DNA from: Asterella californica
Taxonomy: Eukaryota > Streptophyta > Marchantiopsida > Marchantiales > Aytoniaceae
DNA: 64,000 nucleotides
Reading direction: 5' to 3'
Assembly: GCA_036924285.1 (NCBI GenBank)
Contig: JAYKYS010000015.1
Location: forward strand, 124,001 to 188,000
Shown: positions 54,495 to 64,000 of the stretch, piece by piece
Layout: each line of letters opens with the position of its first letter
How positions within the stretch are numbered: the stretch's first letter is position 1
Notes under the pieces: generated by a model
Databases searched by the model: none
Seen by the model: the letters and a program-made list of their open reading frames with translations, nothing else
What the model was told of the DNA's origin: nothing
Position numbers and translations under genes: made by a program

Positions 54495-57400
54495 CTATCT
54501 GTTCTCCATCATCTTCGCTCTCCTCCGCTGCAACCTCTTCAGCAGCCGGGACGTGTTCATCTCTTGTGTCCTCTGCTCTGACTCCAGAAAGTTGAATAAC
54601 TCTACTGATCCTCCACGCCTTTTGAACAGTTTCGCACGTTTGCCGGTCACCGATAGCTTCAAAGGGGTATCATCTAGCTCCCGTAAACTATAGGTGATAT
54701 TTTCATGAACATCTAAGACAACATAAGGTCCGAACCATCTTCGGGAGAACTTACGAAGTGCAGAATGCTGATTCTCCAACGTGCTGTCATACATCAGAAT
54801 CCAATCATCAACACGTATCGGCTTTGGTCGTAGTCGGTGAGTCTTGTCAAAACATTCCTTGTTTCTGACTCGAGCCACCTTCAGCCTCTCCTGTGCTTCA
54901 ACAAGATCCTCCTCCCTCCGCTCTAACTGCATGGTATGTAAAGCAATAAGTGAAGTGCGATCTAAACCATCTTCCCACGATAGCGCAGCCCACGTAAGAA
55001 AGTCCTCCTCAGCATGCATTATTGGTTTCTGCCCCAACATAAGCTCAACCGGCATATAGCCAGTCGTGGTATAATGTGTAGTTCTATCAGCCCATAAAGC
55101 AAATAGAAGTAGTCTCGGTCATTCTCTAGGCCTACCATCACATGCTTTCACTAAAGCGTGAACAATAGAAGAGTGTCCTCGTTCACTCTTACCAATGCCC
55201 GCTGGAATCATGACAATAGTAAGCTGAAGCTTTATTCCATAACGAGCAAAGAACTCTTTCGCTTCAGCGACTCTCAACTCGTCTCTATCTGCTTGTAATC
55301 TCTCAACAGATCCATAACGACATATGATATCTTCGAGCACGAATCTGCATATATTCTCTGTAGTCTTCGTCCGTAGTGCTCGTCCCTCCATATAGTTGGA
55401 AGGATCCTTTCGAGCCAACACCGAATAACGCATCCTCCATAGCCCCGGTGACATCATCACAAGATCAAAAACCCACTGAAAATGGATACTAGGTGGATAG
55501 GTAGGTACACGCTCATCTCTGTGACGGACCTTAGAGTAGAACTGACTGTGCAGACACGACCCAACAAAGTCCACCACGTCTTGATACAAACTCTTCCACC
55601 AGTATCGCTCCTTCACCTTCACACGAAGTAGCCCAAACTCCACGATGTCCAGCCCACAAGATGTCATGAAACTCTTTCAGCAGATTCAGCTTCGTCGGTT
55701 GATCATCCACCATTCTAGCAAGCATCTCCTCTCTCTTTTCAGACATTTCCATAGATAACCTTCACGTAGAAGATAACTGTACACTTTCCGTCTGATCTCC
55801 TTGAACTCTGCATCACTCCATCCTTCTCTTTTGCATAATGAACTCAGATAGAATCGAATATTGCAGAAACTTTTTGAGTAGAACTCCTTGTTGAACGGCA
55901 GTGGTTCCAAGTCTTAAGTCTGCCGATCAACTTGGCACCAAATGTCTTTTTTTTCTTCATTCTCCACCTCTGCAAACATCTCATCTGTGTTACGAGCCCT
56001 AGATATATCTACAACTAGATTGTCCTTCCTTGCTATATGCTTTAGCTTAGGGTTCAGACTCCGGACATAAACAATCCATCGCAGCATTGCTATATTTGGT
56101 GTATTGCAGTTTGCTATCATACCCAACAAAAACAAACAATCTGTTTCTAATATCACACGGGCTCCTATCAAGAACTCTCGATCTACCTTCATAGGAGTAA
56201 CAGCTCCTCACAACTCACGCTTCACTTGAGGATAGTTACGTCGTCTATCTGTTAAGATCTGAGCTCCAAACCTTGAAACAAACCGCACACCTTCTGCATC
56301 TTCTTGACCAACTGCCCATCCAATAGCCTTTAGACTCGTATCAACAGTTAGTACCACAGGTCTCCCGCTCTCATTGTTAAACCTCCTTAGTACATGTGGA
56401 GACTTCAGAATCTTCTTCTGCTGCTCCATCGTCTCGTGATGTTCTGGCCGCCAAGTAAACCTCCTCCCCTTTCTTAGAAGTGCATAAAGAGGCTCGGCAA
56501 TGTGTGCATAATGAGGAATACTCACCCGAAAGAACACACAAGCTCCTAAGAATCGTCGAACCTCAGTAATACTAGTACAATATGCTATCCTTGCTATAGC
56601 ATCTACCTTCTCTGGGTTAGGGCGCCTCCCAAAAGTACCACACAAATGACCCACCACCACAATCTCTGACATTCCAAAGCGAGATTTGGTACTTGACAGA
56701 GTGAGGTGTACCTCTTTCAAACGCAGCAGAATCTTTTCCACATCCCGAATGTGATTTGCAACAAACTTTCTGCAACCATCAGAAGTCACTACTTCGTCCT
56801 TATCCTCCACCGGATAACTTTTCATGAGAATATCATCCAGAAACGGGATAGTGACCTCAGGTACAAACTCTTGTAACACCTTATGCATCGCATTCTGCAT
56901 ATAGGCTATTGAGTTTGTAGCACCTTGAGGAAGAGTACACATCCGCATCAACCCCAAAGATGTACGCATGGAAGTCAAGTCTCTACTCTCCAAAGCAAGC
57001 TGAAACTGATCATAACTTGAAAACAGATCTCCAATAGAATAGATTGACCTCCCAGCAAACGCCTCAGCTACTTCATCAATCACAAGTCATGTTCCGACGC
57101 TTCGAATCGTGATGTTGTTGGCAGGTTGCAAGTCTTGGATGAAGCGTAGAGCTCTTGTGAACCATCGGCTAGAGTACGGAGCCATAGATGGTTCAAGAAT
57201 ACCCATTCGTATCCTCTCCTTCAGCAACTCAGTGACCTTCGGTAGTAAGACACGAGGGACTGGAATCGACTTCAAGTCCCAAGGTACATGAGGAATAGTG
57301 AAGATAACCATCGGAGCTATCACACTAGGATCCACACAACCAATCTACTCAGCTGGGAAAGAAAATGCTTTACCATGACTAACTATCATCTTCTCAAAAG

Positions 57401-58052
57401 CTCATTTTTCCATTTCAGTCAAGAAGCCACCTCCTCCTATCTGAAGCTGCTCAAGTGTCTCTTGAGTAAACTTGTGTCCTACCTGTGTAGGATCTCTAAG
57501 CACAAGCTCAGCAGCCGCTTACTCCATCTGCTGCCGAGAATCAACAGATAATTGGGTCGCCACAGGCTTCACCTTCCTCGCTACAACTTTATACTTGGAG
57601 TGTACTTCCGCTTCCTGATGAGAGTCACACCAACAGACTGCATCCTTCCATCCATTCTCCAGTCTCAGATGAGGATGATATCGCAAGTACGAGATAATCT
57701 CCTCATAGACTTCACGAGAATGGATAGGGATCACCACTCTACCTCCCATCTGCTCTATCAACCTATCTACATCATCCAGTCAATGAACAAAAGACTGTAC
57801 ACCTAAAAACTCCTCATAAACACAAGAAATTGTCTCTTCTTCTTTCAGAACTCTTGTACAACGCAGATTTGCTGCATATTTCTCCATCTGCCTTCTACTC
57901 TTCTCAATCAAATCCTCTACCCGCGTAAACTCACTCCAATCATCAGAACTGAAAGTCATTAAACCATATCTCCAACCATGTACATTATAACTACTCTCTG
58001 AATCTTGAGCAATCTCTTCACCAACCTCATAGTGATCCCTCAGGCTGCTCAA
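54495..58052 (-). pseudogene. Element D pol remnant
   Basis: Blocks in several phases (58052-57780, 57761-57519, 57335-57087, 57083-56208, 56192-55914, 55910-55686, 55667-55119, 55055-54495) reproduce A's pol in order. RT has GDLFSSYDQFQLA and F-L-D-D-I. RNase H and integrase follow, the latter with HDILWAGH, CLHS in place of the second zinc-ligand Cys pair, RADRDEL-type and KSERGHSSIV, then RWFGPYVVLDVHENITY. Six residues are deleted before ALRFIQDLQP. TGA at 56208-56210 replaces the same KRELWG Trp codon as in element C. Not functional. Confidence 0.88.
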
Positions 58053-58068
58053 GCGAGATCATAGTAGC

Positions 58069-60578
58069 AGTAGATCCTTCACTCTTGTTATCTTGTCCTA
58101 CAAGAGTGGTTTCAGAAAACCCTTACTCCTACAAATATGAGAATCTCTCAAAGTCTGTCGATTTCGTTCACGGTTCGTACGAACGGTCAGAAACAGCACA
58201 GAACGTCTATCATCTAGACTACGGATCTTAGCATAATGAGATCCGTCATCCATCACCTTGGTCTCCATTCGAACTGCAGTGATATAAGCTGACCAAGAAT
58301 CACAAGATATGAAGCAGAAGATTGCACGAAGAAGTGCTGATCTACATCCACATCACTTATCTTCACCTTCACGTTAGGACAAGCATAGTATAGCTCACCT
58401 TTCTGGTTGTTTGCAACAAGTAACACCCAACCATGGTTCAGCTCGATAGACCACTGACCTCTCTCGTACATCTCCCGTGACATAACGAACTCGTGTAGTA
58501 GCACGAGCTCAATGTCTTCTTCTGAAGTCACTATCAGTAGCTGGACTCTCCTAACATACTTCCTCATCGCCGAACTCAATAGTGTTGGTACTAGCAACTA
58601 ACGCTTCTTGCTGGTAGTCTTGGTCATCTATCTCCTGAAAATGCACCTTCCCGAATTATGCATCCTTCACAGAAGCTACTACCACATCTATCATTTGACT
58701 TTCTACTTGTTCAGACATCACCTGTCTCTTGCGCATGATGATGTCGATGATCAGTTCGTGAAACTCCCTCTTTGCAATACCAAGAACTTCTCGAGAAAAC
58801 TTGATTCGCGCATCCAGTATCCTCTGCTCCAAGATGCTCTTCAGATCAGTAGAAGTTTCAATATCAGCCGTCAACTTGTAGGCCGGTCCCTTCTCCTTCT
58901 CTTGGGCAGTAAACCTTCTTCCAGCCGCAGTTGGCTCTTACTGAGACCTCTGCACGTCCTCCATCGGACCTGGCGCAGGTGGAGGAGCTTGAGAAGTAGA
59001 GGTGATGTCCTCTGGAGGAGCTGCTCGCCTCCTGGTGACTCTCCGTCTATCTCCAGCCTCCTCAAGAACTCCAGTATCAAGTTTAGAGGCTTCTCGTCGT
59101 CTCTTTTCCTCCACAGAAGCATCTTGCCAATAGACGTGTCTATCCACATCCAAGAATGCTCTGATAGAAATAGCGTCTGCAGGATCTCTCCACCCTGTGA
59201 TCCTACGAATAGACTCGGCTCCTCTCTTCAGTATCTCAGAAAGAATTGGAGCCACACTCTTCTTAGCAGTCTTATCTAGCAATGTAGGACTAGAAGAGAC
59301 TTCAATACGCTCAGCATATACATCAGAATTTACCAGCGATGTCATCAACGCAGTTGCCGTTGCAGCCGTAGCAATCTGAGGTAGACTCCTCATGCCTCCT
59401 CGTCCAAACTGCGTGCTCAACGACTCTCCAGTAGAAGAAAGGTGCAGCCTATCGTTCTGATAGCGAACCACACCATCTCGCAAAGCAACTATGAGCTCTT
59501 GACAGTCTCCTCAGAAATGATCAGGACTATCACACCATATACATCTACGAACAAAAGCACCTCCTAGATGTGCAGCAGCAGGCGTCGGTGGCCGCTCCCT
59601 CTGCAAGCCAGCTAGCTCTCTCTTCAACTCACGCATCTGCCGGATAAGGTCTTCAATCTGATTTTGCTGATCATGATTCTCTACAGGTCTCTGAACATGT
59701 GCTCTTTGTGCAGGAACTGACACAACTGGCATCAAAGGAGCTAGGACTACCGATCTGGGAGCAGGAGCTAAAGGCTGCTGTACTTGAGGAGCAACATAAG
59801 GTTGAGTGATCACTTCTGCAAGCGGTCGTCCTCCTACAGCCACTCTCCCTCGTCTCTGTCTTGTTAGAACAGCCACGGCATCCTCAACTCTCTCCCAATC
59901 CATAGTAACACCTCCTTCAGCCGATCGATTTGCTAGCATGAAGCATAATCGATCTGCCGTAACATCATCGGTAGCTTGTAGGAAAAACTCTGTTCTCTTA
60001 GCATCTAAGGTTATGCGCTCAAGAGTTAAAAGTTGCCGGTATTTTTGATCAAACTCTCTCAGCAACTCATTCAGATTCATCTTCCGACCAGGTTGCTGCT
60101 CAACCCCGTCCAGAGACGTCCTCCTAGTAACTCTCTCTGAATCTTCTTCAAGAAACTCCTCTCGGAGAGATCGCTCAAAACTCATCCAGATTCCAAGATT
60201 TCTTCTCTGTACATCTTTAACTTGGTCCCGCAACTCAGGAATGACAGCTAACTCAAAACTTGCTACCATCTCAACGTCAATAACTCTAATCAGTTCCATC
60301 TCTCCTCTATACTCACGTAGATATCTAGAAATATCTCTACCTTCAAACCTTCCACATCTATTCACAATAGCTTGTAAAGCCTTGGTGGACTTTAACTCAC
60401 CCCCTCCAACAATCGGATGTTGTTGGACCAGGGCTACAAGCATCTTCAAGATCTCAGCCGTGTCTAGACCGGATGCAGATGTCGCTATAGAAGACGCATG
60501 TGTAGCTGATGGTGCAGCAGTAGACGTTGATGCTCTAGTCCCAGAGGCAGCAGCAGCAGCTCCGCTCTTGCGATCCAT
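58069..60578 (-). pseudogene. Element D gag-protease remnant
   Basis: ATG at 60578 (MDRKSGAAAAAS-). The first frame (60578-59511) covers the capsid-like region through RRCIWCDSPDHF, and a stop follows within the knuckle at about 59511-59513. Further blocks (59483-58938, 58874-58656, 58597-58253) follow with frameshifts. The protease Asp-His-Gly region (VDHGSEIN of A) is deleted: the frame passes from VLLHEFV straight to MSREMYERGQWSIELNHGW. Confidence 0.85.
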
Positions 60579-60647
60579 CTCTTCTTTGCATCATAATCTT
60601 AACCTCCGCGATCAATCACCCCAAGATCTCTCAGTGGAAGCACCGGA

Positions 60648-61466
60648 TGTCGAGGTGAGAGTTTCTTGGGAAGGACGGAACCTTCTGGCTGTGGTATGAT
60701 CGTGAAGATTGTATATGTCTACTCAAAGAAGCGTTGGGCTTCTAGCTATGGTTGCTAACTCAAAAGAGTAGGCGTCATGTTACAAGGTGACACTGTAAAA
60801 CACTCATACATGTCTCTTGGCTCCTCTGATATGTTCAGGAAACGAAAATCAGGTTGAGCTAGTAATGATAAGGTCAAACGGTGAACTTTGACACTCAGGA
60901 ATAAGAAATATGTGAAGGTTTAGACTTCTAAACTTCTCTTACATGTAAAAGAGGCCCCACTGGACACACACACGAAGTTTCAACTTGAGATCAAATTCTA
61001 GCACCGAGATGTGCATAGAAAAGTTCTGAGTAAAAACATTACGGCAATTTCTAGTATCCAGATAGCTATTTCGACCTAGAACAGAGAATTGGCTCGATCA
61101 TTTTCGATGATTCTTACATGATTTGGAGTCTACAGGATGCTGAAAGTCTCTGTTAAATTTGACCTCATGATTGTACACAGTTCTCCAGATCTCGTTCTCT
61201 GAAGTTGCTGCTCTAGATTGAGAGCTTTTCAGACCCCCTCTACTTCAGCGGTCGCCCTGAATTACTCACTCACTCAAATGACTTGAAACTTTTTGGACAG
61301 TCATAGCTCTGCTGACATTGAATGCAACCACGAGGGTTTGAAGCGATTTCCTCAATTCTGCTGCAATTGACACTAAAACCCCCAAAATCAACAAAAGTGA
61401 TGCAATTCTGACACAATCTGAACTTCAATTTGGTATAACTCCTTCTTTATTGCTCAAGAATTTCAC
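60648..61466 (-). repeat. Element D LTR, right copy (5' LTR), truncated
   Basis: Starts TGTCGAGGTGAGAGTTTC and matches 52964 to about 53800 until CAAGAATTTCAC, where homology ends. The remaining ~640 bp of the LTR is missing. On the minus strand the LTR end is followed by TCCGGTGCTTCCACTGAGAG, the A-type primer-binding block with one change in TGG. Confidence 0.85.
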
Positions 61467-63560
61467 GGTGATCAATCAACGTCTGATCACACAAGAGCTG
61501 AAACTCACCACGAAACTCTATACTCTGGTCAATCAACACTTCGGCTGGTGCACCAAAATGACTCAACACTCAATCTAGGAAAGCATAGACTACACTCTCA
61601 CTTTTCTTGTCCGGTAGTGTCACCAACTCAATCCACTTGAAGAAGTACTCTAGCATCACCAACATATACCAGTTATGTCATACGGTCAACGATAAAGGTC
61701 CCATAAAGTCCAAACTCTAACGATGATCCAATCTTATAATCGATAAGCGGTGTAACTATAGAATAGGAGCATTCAATGATGCTCGTACTCGATCACAGAT
61801 CACACATCGTGTCACAAATTGCTACACATCGGTGTGCATATCGTTCCACCAATATTGTCCTTGGAGTAAGCTATATGTGCCTTCACTCCAAAATGCTCCA
61901 ACTCCTCGTGGGCATGTCGAACTAATTGCGCTATCTACGACGTATGTGATACAACACGCACGCTATCATCCATCCACACTCAAAGAACGTGTTTCTCTTC
62001 ACATCAAAACCTCTTGGCTCGCTGAAGAACACGATCTCGCTCCTTGGCACTTACTGTGCTTACCACAATGCCAGTACATAAGTATTCCATAACCATCACA
62101 TTATCATGGATATCTCGTTGATTCGTTAAAACATCATTATCTTCCAGATCTGAGGACTCACCATCTATCTCTTGGCTCACGAGAGCTTCCACATGATCAT
62201 CCGCAACCCGCATACACAAAAAGGCCGATGCATGCCAACTTGGCACCACCTTCTCATCTGTCTCATCATGCCAACGAGCTCTTGTATCATCATTTTGACT
62301 CGTACATGGATTTCTACTCAAACCATCTGCATCTCCGTTCACTATCATAGGCCTATCAACCACCTAGAAGGCGTACTCTTGCAGAATTAGAGCCCACCGT
62401 GCAAGGTTTCCTTGTCGGACTCCATTAAACCACTTGAGCGGCTGGTGATCAGTAATGAGAGTGAACGAGTTCTCAAACAAATAATACTGAAAGTGTGCCA
62501 TATCTCACACTACAGACAAACACTCTTCCTCGTATGAACTATACTTCGACTCTGCTGAATTGGTGGAACGACATACGTCACAACGAAGTCCCTTCTCTCA
62601 TCATGTTGTGCTAGCATCGCTCCAAGTCCCAACATACTCCAATCAGTGTGCAGTTGGAACGGATGTCCTCTAATGGATCTCCTCAAGATGAGAACATATG
62701 TCAACCTATCCTTGAGCTTTAGAAAATCTCATTCTTGCTCATCTTCCCACTGCCACTCTTGGTCCACCTTCGTTAACTTGGTCAAAGGTTTTATAATTGC
62801 ATTGAATTCTTTCACATATCGATGATAAAAATTCATCAAACCAACAAATGCCCGAACTCGACTCACATCTGTGAGATGTGGAATGTGTGCAATCGCCTCA
62901 ACCTTTGTTTGATGTACTTTCAACCCACCTAGAGAGATAGTGTGACCCCGATACTCCACTTGATCTTGGAAGAACTTACATTTCACAAAATGCAACTTCA
63001 AACCATGAGCTCTCAACCGCTCAAACACCAATTATAAATGTCTCTCGTGCTCCTCCATTATAGCACTATAGACTATGATATCATCAATATCACACCGAAC
63101 AAAACCCAATCTTGCTAGGATTATGTCCGCCCTCTGGAACTCTGACATGTGCGTTCTTCAAGCCAAATGATAAGAATCACCATTGATACAAAGAATCCTT
63201 ACCATGAGGATCAATCCCTCATAACGCTATCTTGATCTTATCCTCCTCTATGATCGACAACTGATGGTATCATGTTCAAAGATCCAACGTACTGAAGACC
63301 TTTGCATGTCCAATCGCATCAAAGATCTCCTCTGGTGTAAGCATGACATACTTATCTGACTTCGTCTGCTGATTGATAAGACGGTAGTCTTCACACATCC
63401 GTCTATCAGTGTAGTTGTCATACATATCTTTCTTGGCTCGCATAACAGTGACAGATGCATACTCTCCATAAGATATCTCCAACAAACCAGCCTCAAAGAA
63501 ATCATGAGTCCGACTTCGGATCAAGACTCTCTCCATATCTCTTCCGCTGACGCAACAAGG
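61467..63560 (-). pseudogene. Element E: truncated, decayed Ty3/gypsy pol of another lineage
   Basis: Minus-strand order: RT N-terminal half (63536-63276, DFFEAGLLEISYGEYASVTVMRAKKD, RMCEDYRLINQQTKSDKYVMLTPEEIFDAIGHAKVFSTLDL). The catalytic segment reads DIDDIIVYS near 63085-63105. RT C-terminus (63031-62729) has FVKCKFFQDQVEYRGHTISLGGLKVHQTKVEAI and GLMNFYHRYVKEF. RNase H (about 62704-62290) has HTDWSMLGLGAMLAQHD and a GDADGLSRNP end motif. The integrase zinc region and first catalytic parts lie at about 61990-61470 (QYWWNDMHTDVQQFVTRCVICDR, LDFMGPL, a DQSIEF-type second Asp). The frame is cut at 61467 before the catalytic Glu. It has many stops. This RT is closer to ordinary plant/animal Ty3/gypsy than to A-D. 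Confidence 0.85.
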
Positions 63561-64000
63561 CGGTAGGTGCGTGAAAGTTGGACTTGATTCGTGAGTGATC
63601 TCTTGCTGGTTGGCAAATGTTCATGCATGTGTTCTCATATTACTCGAGAAAAGATGATTCGTGAAGTTTTGATTGAGAGAAATCAGGTCGTAGATTTTTT
63701 GTCGGTACTATCTCTGGATGGTCGCAGATTGATGATACATTCAGTTTGTGGAGTGGAGGTGATTTGCGCTTTGTTTGGTGTATTCGCAAAGTGATTTGAT
63801 GGAGGTTTGGTCGCTGGTTGGACCGAATTTGGTCATTGATGGCAGTTCATCGTTTTCTTGAAACTCAATGTTTGTCTCATGTGCAAAAGCACTGGTCAGA
63901 TTTTGTTGTGGTGGTCGGGTTTGAGAGGTTGCAAGAACTGTTTTATCTTCAGTATGAAGGATTTGAGTACCTTGAGGAGACCGGGTACGGATTGAGTTGG
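63561..64000. other. Unassigned right end of window
   Basis: No recognisable protein or repeat. It may hold the upstream (protease/gag) part of element E on the minus strand in decayed form. A 67-codon plus-strand frame at 63591-63794 has no features. Confidence 0.35.

Larger units (their letters stand above)
52964..61466 (-). mobile_element. Element D: decayed Ty3/gypsy element of the A family
   Basis: Minus strand: left (3') LTR 52964-54441, pol and gag remnants 54495-60578, and a right (5') LTR from 60648 truncated at 61466. Gag and pol match element A throughout but carry many frameshifts, small deletions and stops, so D is older. The left flank is TCGT (52960-52963). The right TSD half is lost with the truncated LTR, whose end abuts element E. 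Confidence 0.9.

Noticed and set aside
1..64000. CRISPR arrays, operons, bacterial promoters or rRNA genes
   Set aside because: None seen; the window is eukaryotic nuclear DNA and its repeats are transposon-derived or simple.

Overview
This window reads as nuclear DNA of a green-lineage eukaryote, most likely a streptophyte (charophyte alga or early-diverging plant). The only confident host gene is a plant-type MFAP1/spliceosomal protein gene with a spliced last exon. Almost everything else recognisable is retrotransposon DNA: Ty3/gypsy LTR elements, an L1-type LINE and a chromovirus fragment. The species is not determinable from the sequence; a Chara-like alga is only a guess.

Layout: 1-1656 is the 3' end of a Ty3/gypsy element (G) and its LTR. 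2249-3310 is most of the 5' LTR of element A, in reverse. 3311-5497 is the 5' third of a LINE, also in reverse, with its target-site duplication (TSD). 5498-12400 is AT-rich intergenic DNA with local repeats and hairpins. 12400-15003 is a GC-rich block ending in a chromovirus integrase/chromodomain (F, minus strand). 15218-31599 is element A (plus strand: gag-protease, then RT-RNase H-integrase), interrupted at 20022-28540 by element B (minus strand). 31600-33204 is the middle of the LINE, interrupted at 33205-43294 by element C (minus strand). 43295-47101 is the LINE 3' part, tail and second TSD. 47102-48508 is the upstream region of MFAP1 (48509-50546). 50547-52963 is gene-free. 52964-61466 is decayed element D (minus strand, same family as A). 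61467-63560 is a truncated, decayed Ty3/gypsy pol of another lineage (E).

The pieces can be ordered as a history. A LINE inserted next to MFAP1 (16-bp TSD, 15/16 identical). Element A jumped into LINE ORF1 (4-bp TSD ACGC), B jumped into A (TSD ACGT), and C jumped into LINE ORF2 (TSD GCGG). An inversion of about 13 kb (2249-15217) with one breakpoint inside A's 5' LTR then carried the LINE 5' end and most of that LTR away and flipped them. Undoing the inversion on paper restores the LTR order, the reading frame of LINE ORF1 across the A insertion, and the LINE TSD pair.

Elements A, B, C, D and G share LTR termini based on TGTCG/CGACA, a polypurine tract ending GGAGGGGGTGGA or close to it, a gag with one CX2CX4HX4C knuckle, an Asp-His-Gly-type protease site (mutated in B), an F-L-D-D reverse transcriptase site and a D-D-x34-E integrase. 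Every target site I can read has a central CpG (NCGN). B and C are nearly intact and have very similar LTR pairs, so they look recently active.
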